Shown here: piece after piece, positions 1 to 8,403 of the stretch
Layout: each line of letters starts with the position of its first letter
Position numbering within the stretch: the first letter of the stretch is position 1
NCBI GenBank assembly: GCA_036703315.1
Contig: DATNPH010000223.1
Location: 1 to 64,000, forward strand
Source: DATNPH01 sp036703315
GTDB taxonomy: Bacteria > Cyanobacteriota > Cyanobacteriia > Cyanobacteriales > Coleofasciculaceae
Reading direction: 5' to 3'
DNA: 64,000 nt
Notes under the pieces: generated by a model
What the model was told of the DNA's origin: nothing
The model's database searches: none
Seen by the model: the letters and a program-made list of their open reading frames with translations, nothing else
Translations under genes and position numbers: made by a program

Positions 1-2819
1 TTACTCGCTAGACCAATCAGCATCACCAGACCAATCTGACAGTAGACATCATTAGCTAAACCCCGCAGCGACTGAGCTGAAAGGGCACCCAAGATTGCCA
101 AAGGGACTGACAGAAGAATAATTAAGGGGTCAATATAGCTCTCGTACTGGGCAGCAAGCACCAGGAACACAAACACAATTCCCAGACCAAAAATGATCGG
201 TGCTTGACCGCCTGCGGCTAGCTCTTCTGCTGAAGTACCTGACCATTGGTAGCCTAAACCAGCAGGCAAAACTTTCTTAGCTACGTCCTCCATTGCTTTG
301 ATTGCCTGCCCGGAGCTAAAGCCAGGAGCGGCTGAACCCGTAATTTCAATGGCGCGGAATAAGTTGTAGTGATTAATCGTTTGTGCCCCTGTGGTTGGTG
401 TGATCTTCACCAAATTGCTCAGGGGAATCATCTGATCTTGTTGAGAACGAACGTAAAGTTGACCAATATCGCTAGGATTGGCGCGAAACTGCTTGTCTGC
501 CTGAACGTACACCCGATAAGTTCGTTGTTGCAAATTGAAGTCGTTCACATATTGCGAACCTAACAACGTCTGCAATGTATTAAAGATATCGTCTATGGCG
601 ATACCGAGTGCTTTGGCTTTGTTACGATCTACTTCGACGAGTAGCTGAGGTGTGTTTGCGGCAAACGTGCTAAACACACGTTGTAAGCCAGTAGTTGGTT
701 GATTGGCTTCCTTGAGTATCTGACCTAGCGATTGAAGCAGAGGTGCTAGAGTTTCGTTGCCCTTTCGATCTTGTAGCTCAAATTGGAAGCCACCAAAACT
801 ACCTAAGCCCTGAATGGCAGGAGGATTCACTGGCAGTATTCTTGCTTCTGGAATTCCGCCTAATGCTCCCGCCAGCTTACCGATAATCGCCTGTACTGAC
901 TGAGCTTCTCCGTGACGCTCCTCCCATGGCTTTAGGGTTGTAAAAATCAGACCTTGGTTGGCACTATTTCCACTAAAACTAAAGCCGCCTACCACAAAAG
1001 TCCCTACAACTTCCGGAACTTTAAGGATTTGTTGTTCTACCCTATTCATGACATCGGCGGTATAGTTTAGCGACACCCCTTCTGGTCCTTGCACAATCGT
1101 GATGAAATAGCCTTGGTCTTCTTCAGGGAGAAATGCCTGAGGAACACTCAAGTAAAGCCACGCTGTCGCGCCCAAGGACAAAATAAACAGCCCGATCACG
1201 AGGCTTTTCACGCGTGTCAGGATGTTGAGCGATCGCTTATACCCGTTGCGCGTCGAGTCAATGACTCCATTAATCCGATCAAAAATCCAGCCAACCCAGC
1301 CGCTTGGTTTTTGGTCCTGACGCAGCAGGAGGGCACAAAGGGCAGGTGTGAGGGTAATGGCATTAAAGGTAGAAAGCGCAACTGAGAAAGCGATCGTCAG
1401 CGCAAATTGTTGATATAGCTTTCCGGTAGTCCCTGGGAAGAAGGCGACTGGGATAAACACAGCCATCAGTACGAGTGAAGTTGCAATCACTGCCCCCAAA
1501 AGCTCTGCCATACCTTCAGAGGCAGCTTCACGGGCACTCATGCCCTTATCCTGAATCAAGCGAGCGATATTCTCAACGACGATAATTGCGTCATCGACCA
1601 CTAGCCCCGTCGCCAAGGTCAGACCAAATAGGGACAAACTGTTGATCGAAAACCCGAAAACCTTGATAAAAGCAAAGGTACCAATCAAAGAAATCGGGAT
1701 AGTGATCGCTGGAATCAGGGTAGTTCGCCAATCCTGCAAGAAAACAAAAATTACCAAGATAACCAGCACAATTGCTTCAAACAGCGTCTTGACCACTTCT
1801 TTAAGGGACTGTTCCACATACAGCGTTGTGTCAAGCGCCACCTGATATTTCAGTCCAGGCGGGAAAGTCGGAGCTAGTCGCACCATTTCTGCTTTGACCT
1901 CTCTGGCAACATCCAAGGCATTGCTGCCGGGAAGTTGATAAATCCCCAAACCTACAGCATCATTGCCCCTGAATCGCAGGAACGAGCTGTAATTTTCTGC
2001 CCCAAGTTCAGCCCGACCTACATCTTTAAGCTTGACGAGAGCGCCGTCGGTACCCGTTTTAAGGACAATGTCCTGAAATTGAGAAGGGTCGCTGAGTCGG
2101 CTGATAGCACGCAGGTCAATTTGATACATCTGCCCGTCTTGTGACGGCTGCTGACCAATTGCCCCAGCACCGACCTGTAAGTTTTGTTCTCTGAGAGCAT
2201 CGACCACGTCCTTTGACGTTATACCCCGACTGGCGAGTCGATTAGGGTCGAGCCACAGGCGCATAGAATATTTACGCTCACCAAAAATGCGGACTTCACC
2301 TACACCCTTTAATCGTTTTAGGGCATCTGTCAGATAGAGGTCAGCGTAGTTGCTTAAAAATACGTTGTTGTATTCTTTGTTTTGCGCGTACAGACCGATC
2401 GCTAAGAGGAGGCTGGTTGACTGCTTCGTAACCCTGACCCCTGTTTGCTGTACAGCTTGTGGCAGCTGAGGTTGGGCGACGGAAACTCGGTTTTGGACAT
2501 CAACAGCAGCAATATCTTTGTTCCGCGACGCATCAAACGTGACTGTAATATTACTGGTGCCATCATTACTGCTACTCGAAGTCATGTACTTCATGCCTTC
2601 GACCCCGTTGATCTGCCTTTCTAGGAGGGTCGTAACCGCGTTTTCCACGGTTTCAGCGTTAGCTCCGCCGTAGTTAGACGTAACGTTGATTTGGGTGGGG
2701 CTGATATCTGGGTACTGGGCGACTGCTAGCGTGGGAATACTGATGGCTCCCACGAGAAGGATAATCAAGGAGCAGACTGTAGCGAAGACAGGTCGCTTAA
2801 TGAAAAAGTCAGCAAACAT
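1..2819 (-). CDS. RND (HAE1/AcrB-type) efflux pump, 3' end cut by window
   Basis: Inner-membrane proton-driven multidrug exporter. My own translation from the ATG at 2819 stays open to the window edge, giving about 939 residues. AcrB-type proteins have about 1040, so roughly the last 100 residues, with the final membrane helices, lie outside. It begins MFADFFIKRPVFATV, the canonical HAE1 start. The first large periplasmic loop, the helix block with GLVVDDAIIVVENIARL (the proton-relay Asp pair of TM4) and the second loop are all present. The last visible residues, VMLIGLAS, correspond to the segment just before the usual KNAILIVEF. The adaptor gene starts upstream on the same strand, 84 nt away, so the two probably form an operon under the PadR repressor encoded divergently. 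Substrates cannot be read from sequence. Confidence 0.95.
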   Translation of the reverse strand, partial: MFADFFIKRPVFATVCSLIILLVGAISIPTLAVAQYPDISPTQINVTSNYGGANAETVENAVTTLLERQINGVEGMKYMTSSSSNDGTSNITVTFDASRNKDIAAVDVQNRVSVAQPQLPQAVQQTGVRVTKQSTSLLLAIGLYAQNKEYNNVFLSNYADLYLTDALKRLKGVGEVRIFGERKYSMRLWLDPNRLASRGITSKDVVDALREQNLQVGAGAIGQQPSQDGQMYQIDLRAISRLSDPSQFQDIVLKTGTDGALVKLKDVGRAELGAENYSSFLRFRGNDAVGLGIYQLPGSNALDVAREVKAEMVRLAPTFPPGLKYQVALDTTLYVEQSLKEVVKTLFEAIVLVILVIFVFLQDWRTTLIPAITIPISLIGTFAFIKVFGFSINSLSLFGLTLATGLVVDDAIIVVENIARLIQDKGMSAREAASEGMAELLGAVIATSLVLMAVFIPVAFFPGTTGKLYQQFALTIAFSVALSTFNAITLTPALCALLLRQDQKPSGWVGWIFDRINGVIDSTRNGYKRSLNILTRVKSLVIGLFILSLGATAWLYLSVPQAFLPEEDQGYFITIVQGPEGVSLNYTADVMNRVEQQILKVPEVVGTFVVGGFSFSGNSANQGLIFTTLKPWEERHGEAQSVQAIIGKLAGALGGIPEARILPVNPPAIQGLGSFGGFQFELQDRKGNETLAPLLQSLGQILKEANQPTTGLQRVFSTFAANTPQLLVEVDRNKAKALGIAIDDIFNTLQTLLGSQYVNDFNLQQRTYRVYVQADKQFRANPSDIGQLYVRSQQDQMIPLSNLVKITPTTGAQTINHYNLFRAIEITGSAAPGFSSGQAIKAMEDVAKKVLPAGLGYQWSGTSAEELAAGGQAPIIFGLGIVFVFLVLAAQYESYIDPLIILLSVPLAILGALSAQSLRGLANDVYCQIGLVMLIGLAS

Positions 2820-2823
2820 AGTA

Positions 2824-2898
2824 TTGGTAATTGGTAATTGGTAATTGGTAATTGGGGAATTGGTAGTTGTCCTTACTCATTACCCATTACCGATTACC
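2824..2898. repeat. Short tandem heptamer repeat with inverted partner between adaptor and pump genes
   Basis: Four exact copies of TTGGTAA run from 2824 to 2851 and then decay. Three ATTACC-centred heptamers (2879-2898) are their reverse complement, so the spacer can fold into a hairpin with several alternative registers. It resembles the short tandemly repeated repetitive (STRR) sequences known from cyanobacterial spacers. Lying within the adaptor-pump operon, it could affect mRNA stability or relative expression; that is inference. Confidence 0.75.
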
Positions 2899-2903
2899 TA
2901 TGA

Positions 2904-4145
2904 CTACGACTGAGGAATAATAGGAGCGCTATCCGACAGATTTTGGGTGCCTGAAACAATAATTTTTTCTCCCGGCTTTAATCCTTCGATAACTTGATAA
3001 TTGTTTCCCTTGATTTCGCCCAATTTCACGGGTTTTTGGCGAGCAATTAGTTTGGATTGTCCATCTGTTTGAGCAACATAGACAAAATCCTGCCCAGCGA
3101 CGCGAGAAATAGCAGTTGTTGGAATTGAAATTCCAGGCTTCCTGTTCCAAATCACTCTAGCCTTCACGTTCTGGGCATCTCGCAGGGTGCCTTCGGGATT
3201 CGAGAAGCTAGCTTTAGCCAGAACGGATTGAGTTTCGGAATTAACTTGGGGAGAGACAAAGCTAATTCGACCAGTGGCTAGTGGTTCGCCAGTGTTTGGA
3301 TCGTTCAGCTGTACGGGAAGTCCAAGTCGCAGTTGGGATGCTTGATCAGCGGAAATGCCTTTGAGGCTAAGGTCTAACGTGTCGTTCTGAACAATGGTTG
3401 TGATGGTGTCGCCGACTTTCACATAGTCGCCCAACTTGAGGGGTATAGTACCAACGACACCAGCAATCGGTGCCGTAACTCTGGTGTCTCGCAACTGTTC
3501 ACTCGAAAGCGATGCATTGGCTTTTGCTTCCTGTAGTGAAGCTTGTGCCTGTCCTAGACTAGCTTGAGCCGCTTGAATTTTTTTGTCAGCTACTCTCAGC
3601 TTTGCTAGATCAGCATCTCGGTTACGCTTGGCTTGATCCAGCTGTTGCTGGGGAAAGGCACCTTGACTGACGAGGGTAGAGATCCTTGTTAAATTTGATG
3701 AACTGAGTTCGAGGTCAGCCAGAGCAGAGGCTCGATCAGCTTTCGCCTGTTCGAGTTGAGCTGAGGCATTTTCCTGGGCGGCTACCGATGCATTAACATT
3801 CGCGATCGCCCCGCCCACTTGTGCCTGTCTTTTATCCGGACTGATCTGCACGAGTGTGGTACCCGGCCCAACGGGGCTTCCTTCGCTTGCTAGAATCTGG
3901 CTAATCTTGCCATCGGCTTCCGTCTTCACCACGACTATCTTTGCCGCCTGTAAAGTACCAAGAAATTCGGAGCTTTCTTCAGCTGTGCTGGTTTCTACGT
4001 TTTGCAGCTTCACTGGGAATGCTGGTGGTGGTTTCCCAGCGCCTGGAGGCGGACCTGAGCGACTACAGGCACCCGCCGTGAGAAAGATAATAATCAGCAC
4101 CGTACTTAAGGACTTGCCAGGGAGCTTTGCAGCGGCTTTAGCCAT
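2904..4145 (-). CDS. RND efflux periplasmic adaptor (membrane fusion) lipoprotein
   Basis: AcrA/MexA-type adaptor linking the inner-membrane pump to an outer-membrane channel; 413 residues, normal length. The N-terminus has a basic patch, a hydrophobic stretch and a lipobox (LTAGAC, Cys27), so it should be lipid-anchored on the periplasmic side. Residues about 60-100 and 210-245 make the split lipoyl (barrel-sandwich) domain. Residues about 110-205 are an Ala/Gln-rich alpha-helical hairpin that should form the coiled coil. Beta-barrel and membrane-proximal domains follow. It precedes the pump gene on the same strand. The divergent promoter region towards the PadR gene contains a strong inverted repeat, suggesting direct repression by PadR. 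Confidence 0.94.
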   Translation of the reverse strand: MAKAAAKLPGKSLSTVLIIIFLTAGACSRSGPPPGAGKPPPAFPVKLQNVETSTAEESSEFLGTLQAAKIVVVKTEADGKISQILASEGSPVGPGTTLVQISPDKRQAQVGGAIANVNASVAAQENASAQLEQAKADRASALADLELSSSNLTRISTLVSQGAFPQQQLDQAKRNRDADLAKLRVADKKIQAAQASLGQAQASLQEAKANASLSSEQLRDTRVTAPIAGVVGTIPLKLGDYVKVGDTITTIVQNDTLDLSLKGISADQASQLRLGLPVQLNDPNTGEPLATGRISFVSPQVNSETQSVLAKASFSNPEGTLRDAQNVKARVIWNRKPGISIPTTAISRVAGQDFVYVAQTDGQSKLIARQKPVKLGEIKGNNYQVIEGLKPGEKIIVSGTQNLSDSAPIIPQS

Positions 4146-4253
4146 AGAACCTACCTTGGCTGTTGTTATTGAAAGCTAAATATTTAGATGGTATTACAGT
4201 TTCTAGTTTTTAAATAAACTAATGTAAACTTCATTTTCATATTTCCGAGTAGT

Positions 4254-4290
4254 ATATCAGATTGATATAAATAATAGATCAATCTGGTAT
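4254..4290. promoter_or_regulatory. Inverted-repeat operator, probable PadR site
   Basis: Two 13-nt arms, ATATCAGATTGAT (4254-4266) and ATCAATCTGGTAT (4278-4290), are inverted repeats with one mismatch and an 11-nt AT-rich spacer. They lie in the divergent region between the efflux adaptor and the padR-like gene, about 30 nt before the latter. PadR dimers bind such dyads near their own and neighbouring promoters, so autoregulation plus repression of the efflux operon is the simplest reading. Confidence 0.7.
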
Positions 4291-4300
4291 GAATATAAAT

Positions 4301-4334
4301 AAATGCTTGAACTCGCCAAATGCTTGAACTCGCC
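4301..4334 (+). repeat. 17-bp tandem duplication of the PadR start region
   Basis: AAATGCTTGAACTCGCC occurs twice, at 4301-4317 and 4318-4334, without a mismatch. Each copy carries an ATG. Only the second (4320) is in frame with PadR. The first (4303) opens a 25-codon frame that ends at TAA 4378-4380, overlapping the PadR start. Confidence 0.95.
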
Positions 4335-4886
4335 ACTTTGGGTCTACTCCAGCGTGAACCACTGCACGGCTACCGCTTAAAGCAGCAGCTAGAGCAATTC
4401 ATGAGCAGCTGCATTAGTGTTAACTACGGCGCAATTTATCCTTTACTAAAGCGGTTGGAAGAGCGTGGGGAAATCGCGACGCTACCGAGTGACCAGAAAG
4501 AGGCAGGACTGGGTCGTAAAACTTACTGTCTGACTGATAAGGGACATCAGAGGTGGCACCAAAAGATGCTTGAAAATCCTCACGAAAGCTGGGTAAACAG
4601 TCGTTCTCGATTCTCCATCAAGTTTTTCTTCTTCAGCCACTTAGAACCCGCCGAACGAATTAAGTTACTAGAGCATCGCTTGAGGGTTTGTCAGCTGCGC
4701 CTCGAAAGCGTCGAACTCGAAGAGCAGCCACTAGCTGACCCTTATCAGGAAGCTGTCTGGCAGCACTGCCTGTCCGTACTCAGGTTTGAGATGCAATGGC
4801 TAAGTAGGAACTTAGGAACTGAGCAACAACTATATGACCGGGACATAGAGTCAGAAACCGTTTCCTTTCACCATCAATCCTCGTAA
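4320..4886 (+). CDS. PadR-family transcriptional regulator
   Basis: Cytoplasmic winged-helix repressor, 188 residues, the length of the subfamily with a C-terminal four-helix dimerisation domain. Residues 1-80 are the PadR winged helix: MLELATLGLLQREPLHGY, then a recognition helix around NYGAIYPLLKRLEERG, then a wing with GLGRKTYCLTDKG. Residues 90-180 are helical and hold the dimerisation and ligand region. It is divergent from the RND adaptor/pump pair and upstream of the TolC-like gene, as expected for a local efflux repressor induced by a pump substrate. The start is odd: a tandem duplication creates an out-of-frame upstream ATG that may reduce translation. The start at 4320 is chosen because the family N-terminus begins there. 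Confidence 0.93.
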   Translation: MLELATLGLLQREPLHGYRLKQQLEQFMSSCISVNYGAIYPLLKRLEERGEIATLPSDQKEAGLGRKTYCLTDKGHQRWHQKMLENPHESWVNSRSRFSIKFFFFSHLEPAERIKLLEHRLRVCQLRLESVELEEQPLADPYQEAVWQHCLSVLRFEMQWLSRNLGTEQQLYDRDIESETVSFHHQSS

Positions 4887-5150
4887 GTAGAAAGATTCAA
4901 AAGTTGGGCAATGCTTTGTGTATCTGCTAGTTGTAACGCATTCCCTGTGCCACCTTAACGCGATGACGCCAGGTATCATGCCAAATTTTACGTGAAAATT
5001 TTCTTCAACTGCTTTACCTGCCTTTTGCTCTAAGTAAACCCATATAATACGTATGCTAAGGTTTCTGGCAAGCGATGATTCGGCGAGGGGGGTGCTCATA
5101 TCGCCGAACAAAGGTAGTTCTTTCGACCCAACGACCAAAGTGCAAAACTT

Positions 5151-7328
5151 ATGTCAACTTTTCGTCATTTTGTGGCTGTAGGTGTGGGAGCCGCGATCGC
5201 TCTGAGTTGTATAGAGTCTGATGCCTCAAAAAAATTACCATCGCCTCCTAAGTTAACCAATAAACCCGCTGAGCGATCGAACGCCAAGCCAGAGGTTTCA
5301 CTCATCCCAGGAAATCCAACAGAAGCTTTACAGATATTACAAACGGCGGCATCGCCAGCAGACAACGGGAATGCTACTGCCCCTGCTACTGGTGATCTAA
5401 GAGCTGTTCCGTCAACCTCCCCTGTCTTAACACCACCTCAGGCAGCTGAGTTACCAGTCAAGAAAGATGGGTTCACTCAGTCGATTGTTCCCTCCAACAG
5501 TCCGGTCATAGAGGCAGTAGACAATGCGAGTCGTCAGACTCCTAGAACTGCCGAGGCAGTGAAGTCGCTTCCCACCGTAGGCAAAGAGGAAAATACACGT
5601 CAACCCGTTTTATACGAAGTTGCTATCAAAGATATTACTCCCCCTATCTCCCCTACTCTCCCTGCTGTGCTACCAGCGAATCACAACTCTGAAAGCAACT
5701 TGATATTTCCTCTTAGGGAATCTAGCGTTTTCCAGTCTCCTGTATTAGGAACCACTCAGCTAGCTCAAGTCGCTCAGAACACTCCTGTATTAGGAACCAC
5801 TCAGCTAACTCAAGTCGCTCAGAACACTCCTGTATTAGGAACCACTCAGCTAGCTCAAGTCGCTCAGAACACTCCTGTATTAGGAACCACTCAGCTAACT
5901 CAACTTGCTCAGAACGTTCCTGTAGTAGGAACCACTCAGCTAACTCAAGTCGCTCAGAACGCTCCTGCGCCCGAATTTCTTAATCCCAGCCCTAACCCCT
6001 TGCTATTCCCTACCCAAAGCCAGGAAGTTCAGGTTCAAACTCTCCAGCCAATTACACTGCAACAAGCGATAGAACTAGCACAACGGAATAACCGACCTCT
6101 ACAGACAGCTCAGCTTAACTTGGAGCGCTCTCGGTTTGTTCTGCAAGAAGCCCTAGCCGCTGAGTTTCCTACAGCCGGCGTAAATGCTAATTTTACCCGT
6201 ACAGATTCTGCACAGACCAGTCTGTCCAATGCCCGACAAGACCAGAACCCACCACTCGATCAGCTCAGTCGTAACCCGATCTCATCAACCTTCAATACAG
6301 CGTTGCAATTCAATTACGATTTATACACGTCTGGGAGAAGACCAGCACAAATCCGGGCAGCAGAAAAACAGATACGTTTCCAAGAGCTAGAGGTAGAAAA
6401 CCGCTCCCAACAACTGCGGCTTGATGTCACTACTGCCTACTACAATTTGCAGCAGGCTGATGCCCAAGTTGAAATCTCCCGGCAGGCAGTAACCGATGCT
6501 GCTCAAAGTCTGCGGGATGCTGCATTGCGGGAACAAGCTGGCTTGGGAACCCGATTTGAAGTTTTGCAGGCGCAGGTTAGCCTAGCCAATGCCAATCAAG
6601 ATTTAACCAGAGCGCTTAGTCAGCAACGCATCAGACGGCGGCAAATCGTGCAGTTGTTGGGTTTGAATCAGGGGGTGGAAGTCTCGGCGGCAGACCCAAT
6701 TGAAGTGGCAGGGGACTGGAACTTATCGCTGGAACAGAGCATCGTCCTAGCTTATAAAAACCGATCAGAGCTGGAACAGCAGCTAGTTCAACGAGAAATC
6801 AGTGATCAACAACGGCGCATTGAGTTGGCTGCCACCCGACCTCAAGTGACTCTGAACGCTACCTACAACATCCTTGGCGTTTTGAATGATGGCGTGGGGC
6901 CACAAGATGGCTTTACTCTGGGAGCAGGTCTCCAGTGGAATTTTTTTGATGGAGGAAGGACTCGAGCTAGAGCAAATCAACAGAGAACTAACATTGCGAT
7001 CGCTGAAAACACTTTTGCTGACCAGCGCAATCAGATACGCCTTCAGATAGAACAAGCCTTTTTTGACTTAAGCTCTAGTGCGCAAAATATTCAAACGGCA
7101 ACTTTTGCCCTGGTACAGGCACAAGAGAGTTTACGATTGGCACGATTGCGATTTGTGGCAGGGGTGGGTACCCAAACAGACGTGATTACTCAACAAACTG
7201 AGCTAAGCCGTGCTAGAGGTAGCCGACTCACGGCAATTTTGGACTACAATCGGGCGCTGGCAACTCTGCAACGAGGCGTTAGTAATCTTCCAGACAGCAA
7301 TCTTTCTGATCTTCCCAATCGTCCTTAG
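5151..7328 (+). CDS. TolC-like outer-membrane efflux protein with repeat-rich N-terminal extension
   Basis: Outer-membrane channel that completes tripartite efflux or type I secretion; 725 residues against about 450-500 for typical TolC. After a short hydrophobic leader (residues 1-25) comes an unusual Pro/Thr/Gln-rich region to about residue 300, which includes five near-identical 15-residue repeats (PVLGTTQLAQVAQN type, residues 196-270). The two outer-membrane-efflux repeats follow from about residue 305 (ITLQQAIELAQRNN) to 715, with long helices and short beta strands such as QFNYDLYTSGRR. A similar extended N-terminus is common in cyanobacterial TolC homologues. It lies downstream of PadR on the same strand, 264 nt away, and probably serves the RND pair across the divergent promoter. 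Confidence 0.92.
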   Translation: MSTFRHFVAVGVGAAIALSCIESDASKKLPSPPKLTNKPAERSNAKPEVSLIPGNPTEALQILQTAASPADNGNATAPATGDLRAVPSTSPVLTPPQAAELPVKKDGFTQSIVPSNSPVIEAVDNASRQTPRTAEAVKSLPTVGKEENTRQPVLYEVAIKDITPPISPTLPAVLPANHNSESNLIFPLRESSVFQSPVLGTTQLAQVAQNTPVLGTTQLTQVAQNTPVLGTTQLAQVAQNTPVLGTTQLTQLAQNVPVVGTTQLTQVAQNAPAPEFLNPSPNPLLFPTQSQEVQVQTLQPITLQQAIELAQRNNRPLQTAQLNLERSRFVLQEALAAEFPTAGVNANFTRTDSAQTSLSNARQDQNPPLDQLSRNPISSTFNTALQFNYDLYTSGRRPAQIRAAEKQIRFQELEVENRSQQLRLDVTTAYYNLQQADAQVEISRQAVTDAAQSLRDAALREQAGLGTRFEVLQAQVSLANANQDLTRALSQQRIRRRQIVQLLGLNQGVEVSAADPIEVAGDWNLSLEQSIVLAYKNRSELEQQLVQREISDQQRRIELAATRPQVTLNATYNILGVLNDGVGPQDGFTLGAGLQWNFFDGGRTRARANQQRTNIAIAENTFADQRNQIRLQIEQAFFDLSSSAQNIQTATFALVQAQESLRLARLRFVAGVGTQTDVITQQTELSRARGSRLTAILDYNRALATLQRGVSNLPDSNLSDLPNRP
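5736..5960 (+). repeat. Five 45-bp in-frame tandem repeats inside the TolC-like gene
   Basis: Exactly five units of 45 nt, starting at codon 196. Units 1 and 3 are nearly identical at the DNA level, and units 2 and 4 differ from them mainly by an Ala/Thr swap. This points to recent expansion by unequal exchange. Because the unit is a multiple of three, copy-number change alters only linker length. Confidence 0.92.
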
Positions 7329-7517
7329 TGATGAGGGAGATGAGGGAGATAGCTTCCCCGCTTCTCTATTTTCCTAATTTGTCCGTTACTGCATCACTGT
7401 TCTAGGCTCTACTCCCTCTCATTTTGTCTAGAGGGGGCCATTTAACTTTCCTAAAATAGCCCAATCCTTTAATATTTCTTAATAAGATAGGGGTAAGGTG
7501 AGACTCAGGAAATATAG

Positions 7518-7814
7518 ATGGCTAATATCAAATTTGTCCCGGAAGGTAAGGAAGTAGTTGCTGCTGATGGCGCTAACTTGAGGGAGAAAGCGCTGCAAAA
7601 CGGCATTGACCTCTACACCCTCATGGGAAAAATGATGAATTGTGGTGGCTATGGTCAATGTGGTACCTGCATTGTTGAGGTTGTGGAAGGCATAGAAAAT
7701 CTATCACCTCGAACTGAGGTAGAAAAGCGGAAACTTAAGAAAAAGCCTGATACTTACCGATTAGCTTGTCAGGTACTGGTAAATGGGCCAGTAATTGTGA
7801 AAACAAAGCCGTAA
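7518..7814 (+). CDS. [2Fe-2S] plant-type ferredoxin-like protein
   Basis: Small soluble electron carrier, 98 residues. The cluster ligands are visible as Cys42, Cys48, Cys51 and Cys84 (C-x5-C-x2-C, then LACQ), the plant-type [2Fe-2S] pattern, although the loop has one more residue than the C-x4-C of photosynthetic PetF. The C-terminal part is very Lys-rich, unlike acidic PetF, so it is more likely a specialised ferredoxin than the photosystem I acceptor. It lies about 210 nt upstream of psbM on the same strand. Confidence 0.9.
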   Translation: MANIKFVPEGKEVVAADGANLREKALQNGIDLYTLMGKMMNCGGYGQCGTCIVEVVEGIENLSPRTEVEKRKLKKKPDTYRLACQVLVNGPVIVKTKP

Positions 7815-8024
7815 GACTATAACGGTGTTCGATTGGATGAGATATAGAAATCTCGGTTTAAGGACAAGGAAGACAAGGTGGGCAGAGGAGACAAGGAAGA
7901 AGGGAGAAGGCTATCCAGCTGTATTGTATTCAACCGAGGCTCGCTATAAATGGACAAGTGCGAGAAGATCGTTGATGATATTCTAGATATAGTCGGTTAA
8001 AAACGATTTAGAGGCACCGATACA

Positions 8025-8141
8025 ATGCAAGTTAACGAATTAGGTTTTATTGCCAGCATTTTATTTGTGCTGGTTCCTACTGTTTTCCTTTTGGTTCTTT
8101 ACATCCAAACAGCTAGCCGCGAAGGCAACAAAAATTCCTAG
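8025..8141 (+). CDS. psbM: Photosystem II protein M
   Basis: A 38-residue single-span thylakoid protein at the photosystem II dimer interface. The reading frame starts MQVNELGFIASILFVLVPT and ends with the typical polar tail REGNKNS before TAG. Nearly all residues from 5 to 29 are hydrophobic. Length and sequence match cyanobacterial PsbM closely, which makes it a secure call despite its size. A stem-loop with a T run follows at 8198-8218, so it is probably transcribed as a short unit. Confidence 0.96.
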   Translation: MQVNELGFIASILFVLVPTVFLLVLYIQTASREGNKNS

Positions 8142-8197
8142 AATCTGCCAAGGTAGCAATTAGCATTTTTCTTCCGTCCTGTGATAGACAACTTCTC

Positions 8198-8218
8198 AAC
8201 TTCTCTTGGAAGTTTTTT
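8198..8218 (+). terminator. Rho-independent terminator after psbM
   Basis: AACTTC (8198-8203) pairs with GAAGTT (8209-8214) across a five-base loop, and the T run continues to 8218. The stem is short but correctly placed 57 nt after the psbM stop. Confidence 0.65.
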
Positions 8219-8324
8219 CCCGTTAGTTCCATATCGGAGGATTAGAAAAAGCGACTAGCTCTTACATGAGCATTTTGTTCAATAGCTAACGGCTTGCCAG
8301 CTAATAGTTACTACCTTTGTAAAG

Positions 8325-8363
8325 AAACCCCCAGTCCTGGCTCCAAGCAAGGCGGGGGTTTTT
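8325..8363. terminator. Bidirectional terminator between psbM and the stress protein gene
   Basis: AAACCCCC (8325-8332) pairs with GGGGGTTT (8354-8361), leaving A and T tracts on the two flanks. It can therefore end transcription from both sides, which suits the convergent psbM and universal-stress genes. Confidence 0.8.
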
Positions 8364-8403
8364 CTATGAATTAATTGATTGGTATGACTCTAATCTTTGG
8401 ACT

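Noticed and set aside
4851..5138. A 95-codon minus-strand frame after padR
   Set aside because: No family resemblance or ribosome site; it overlaps the end of padR and the TolC leader region and is probably chance.
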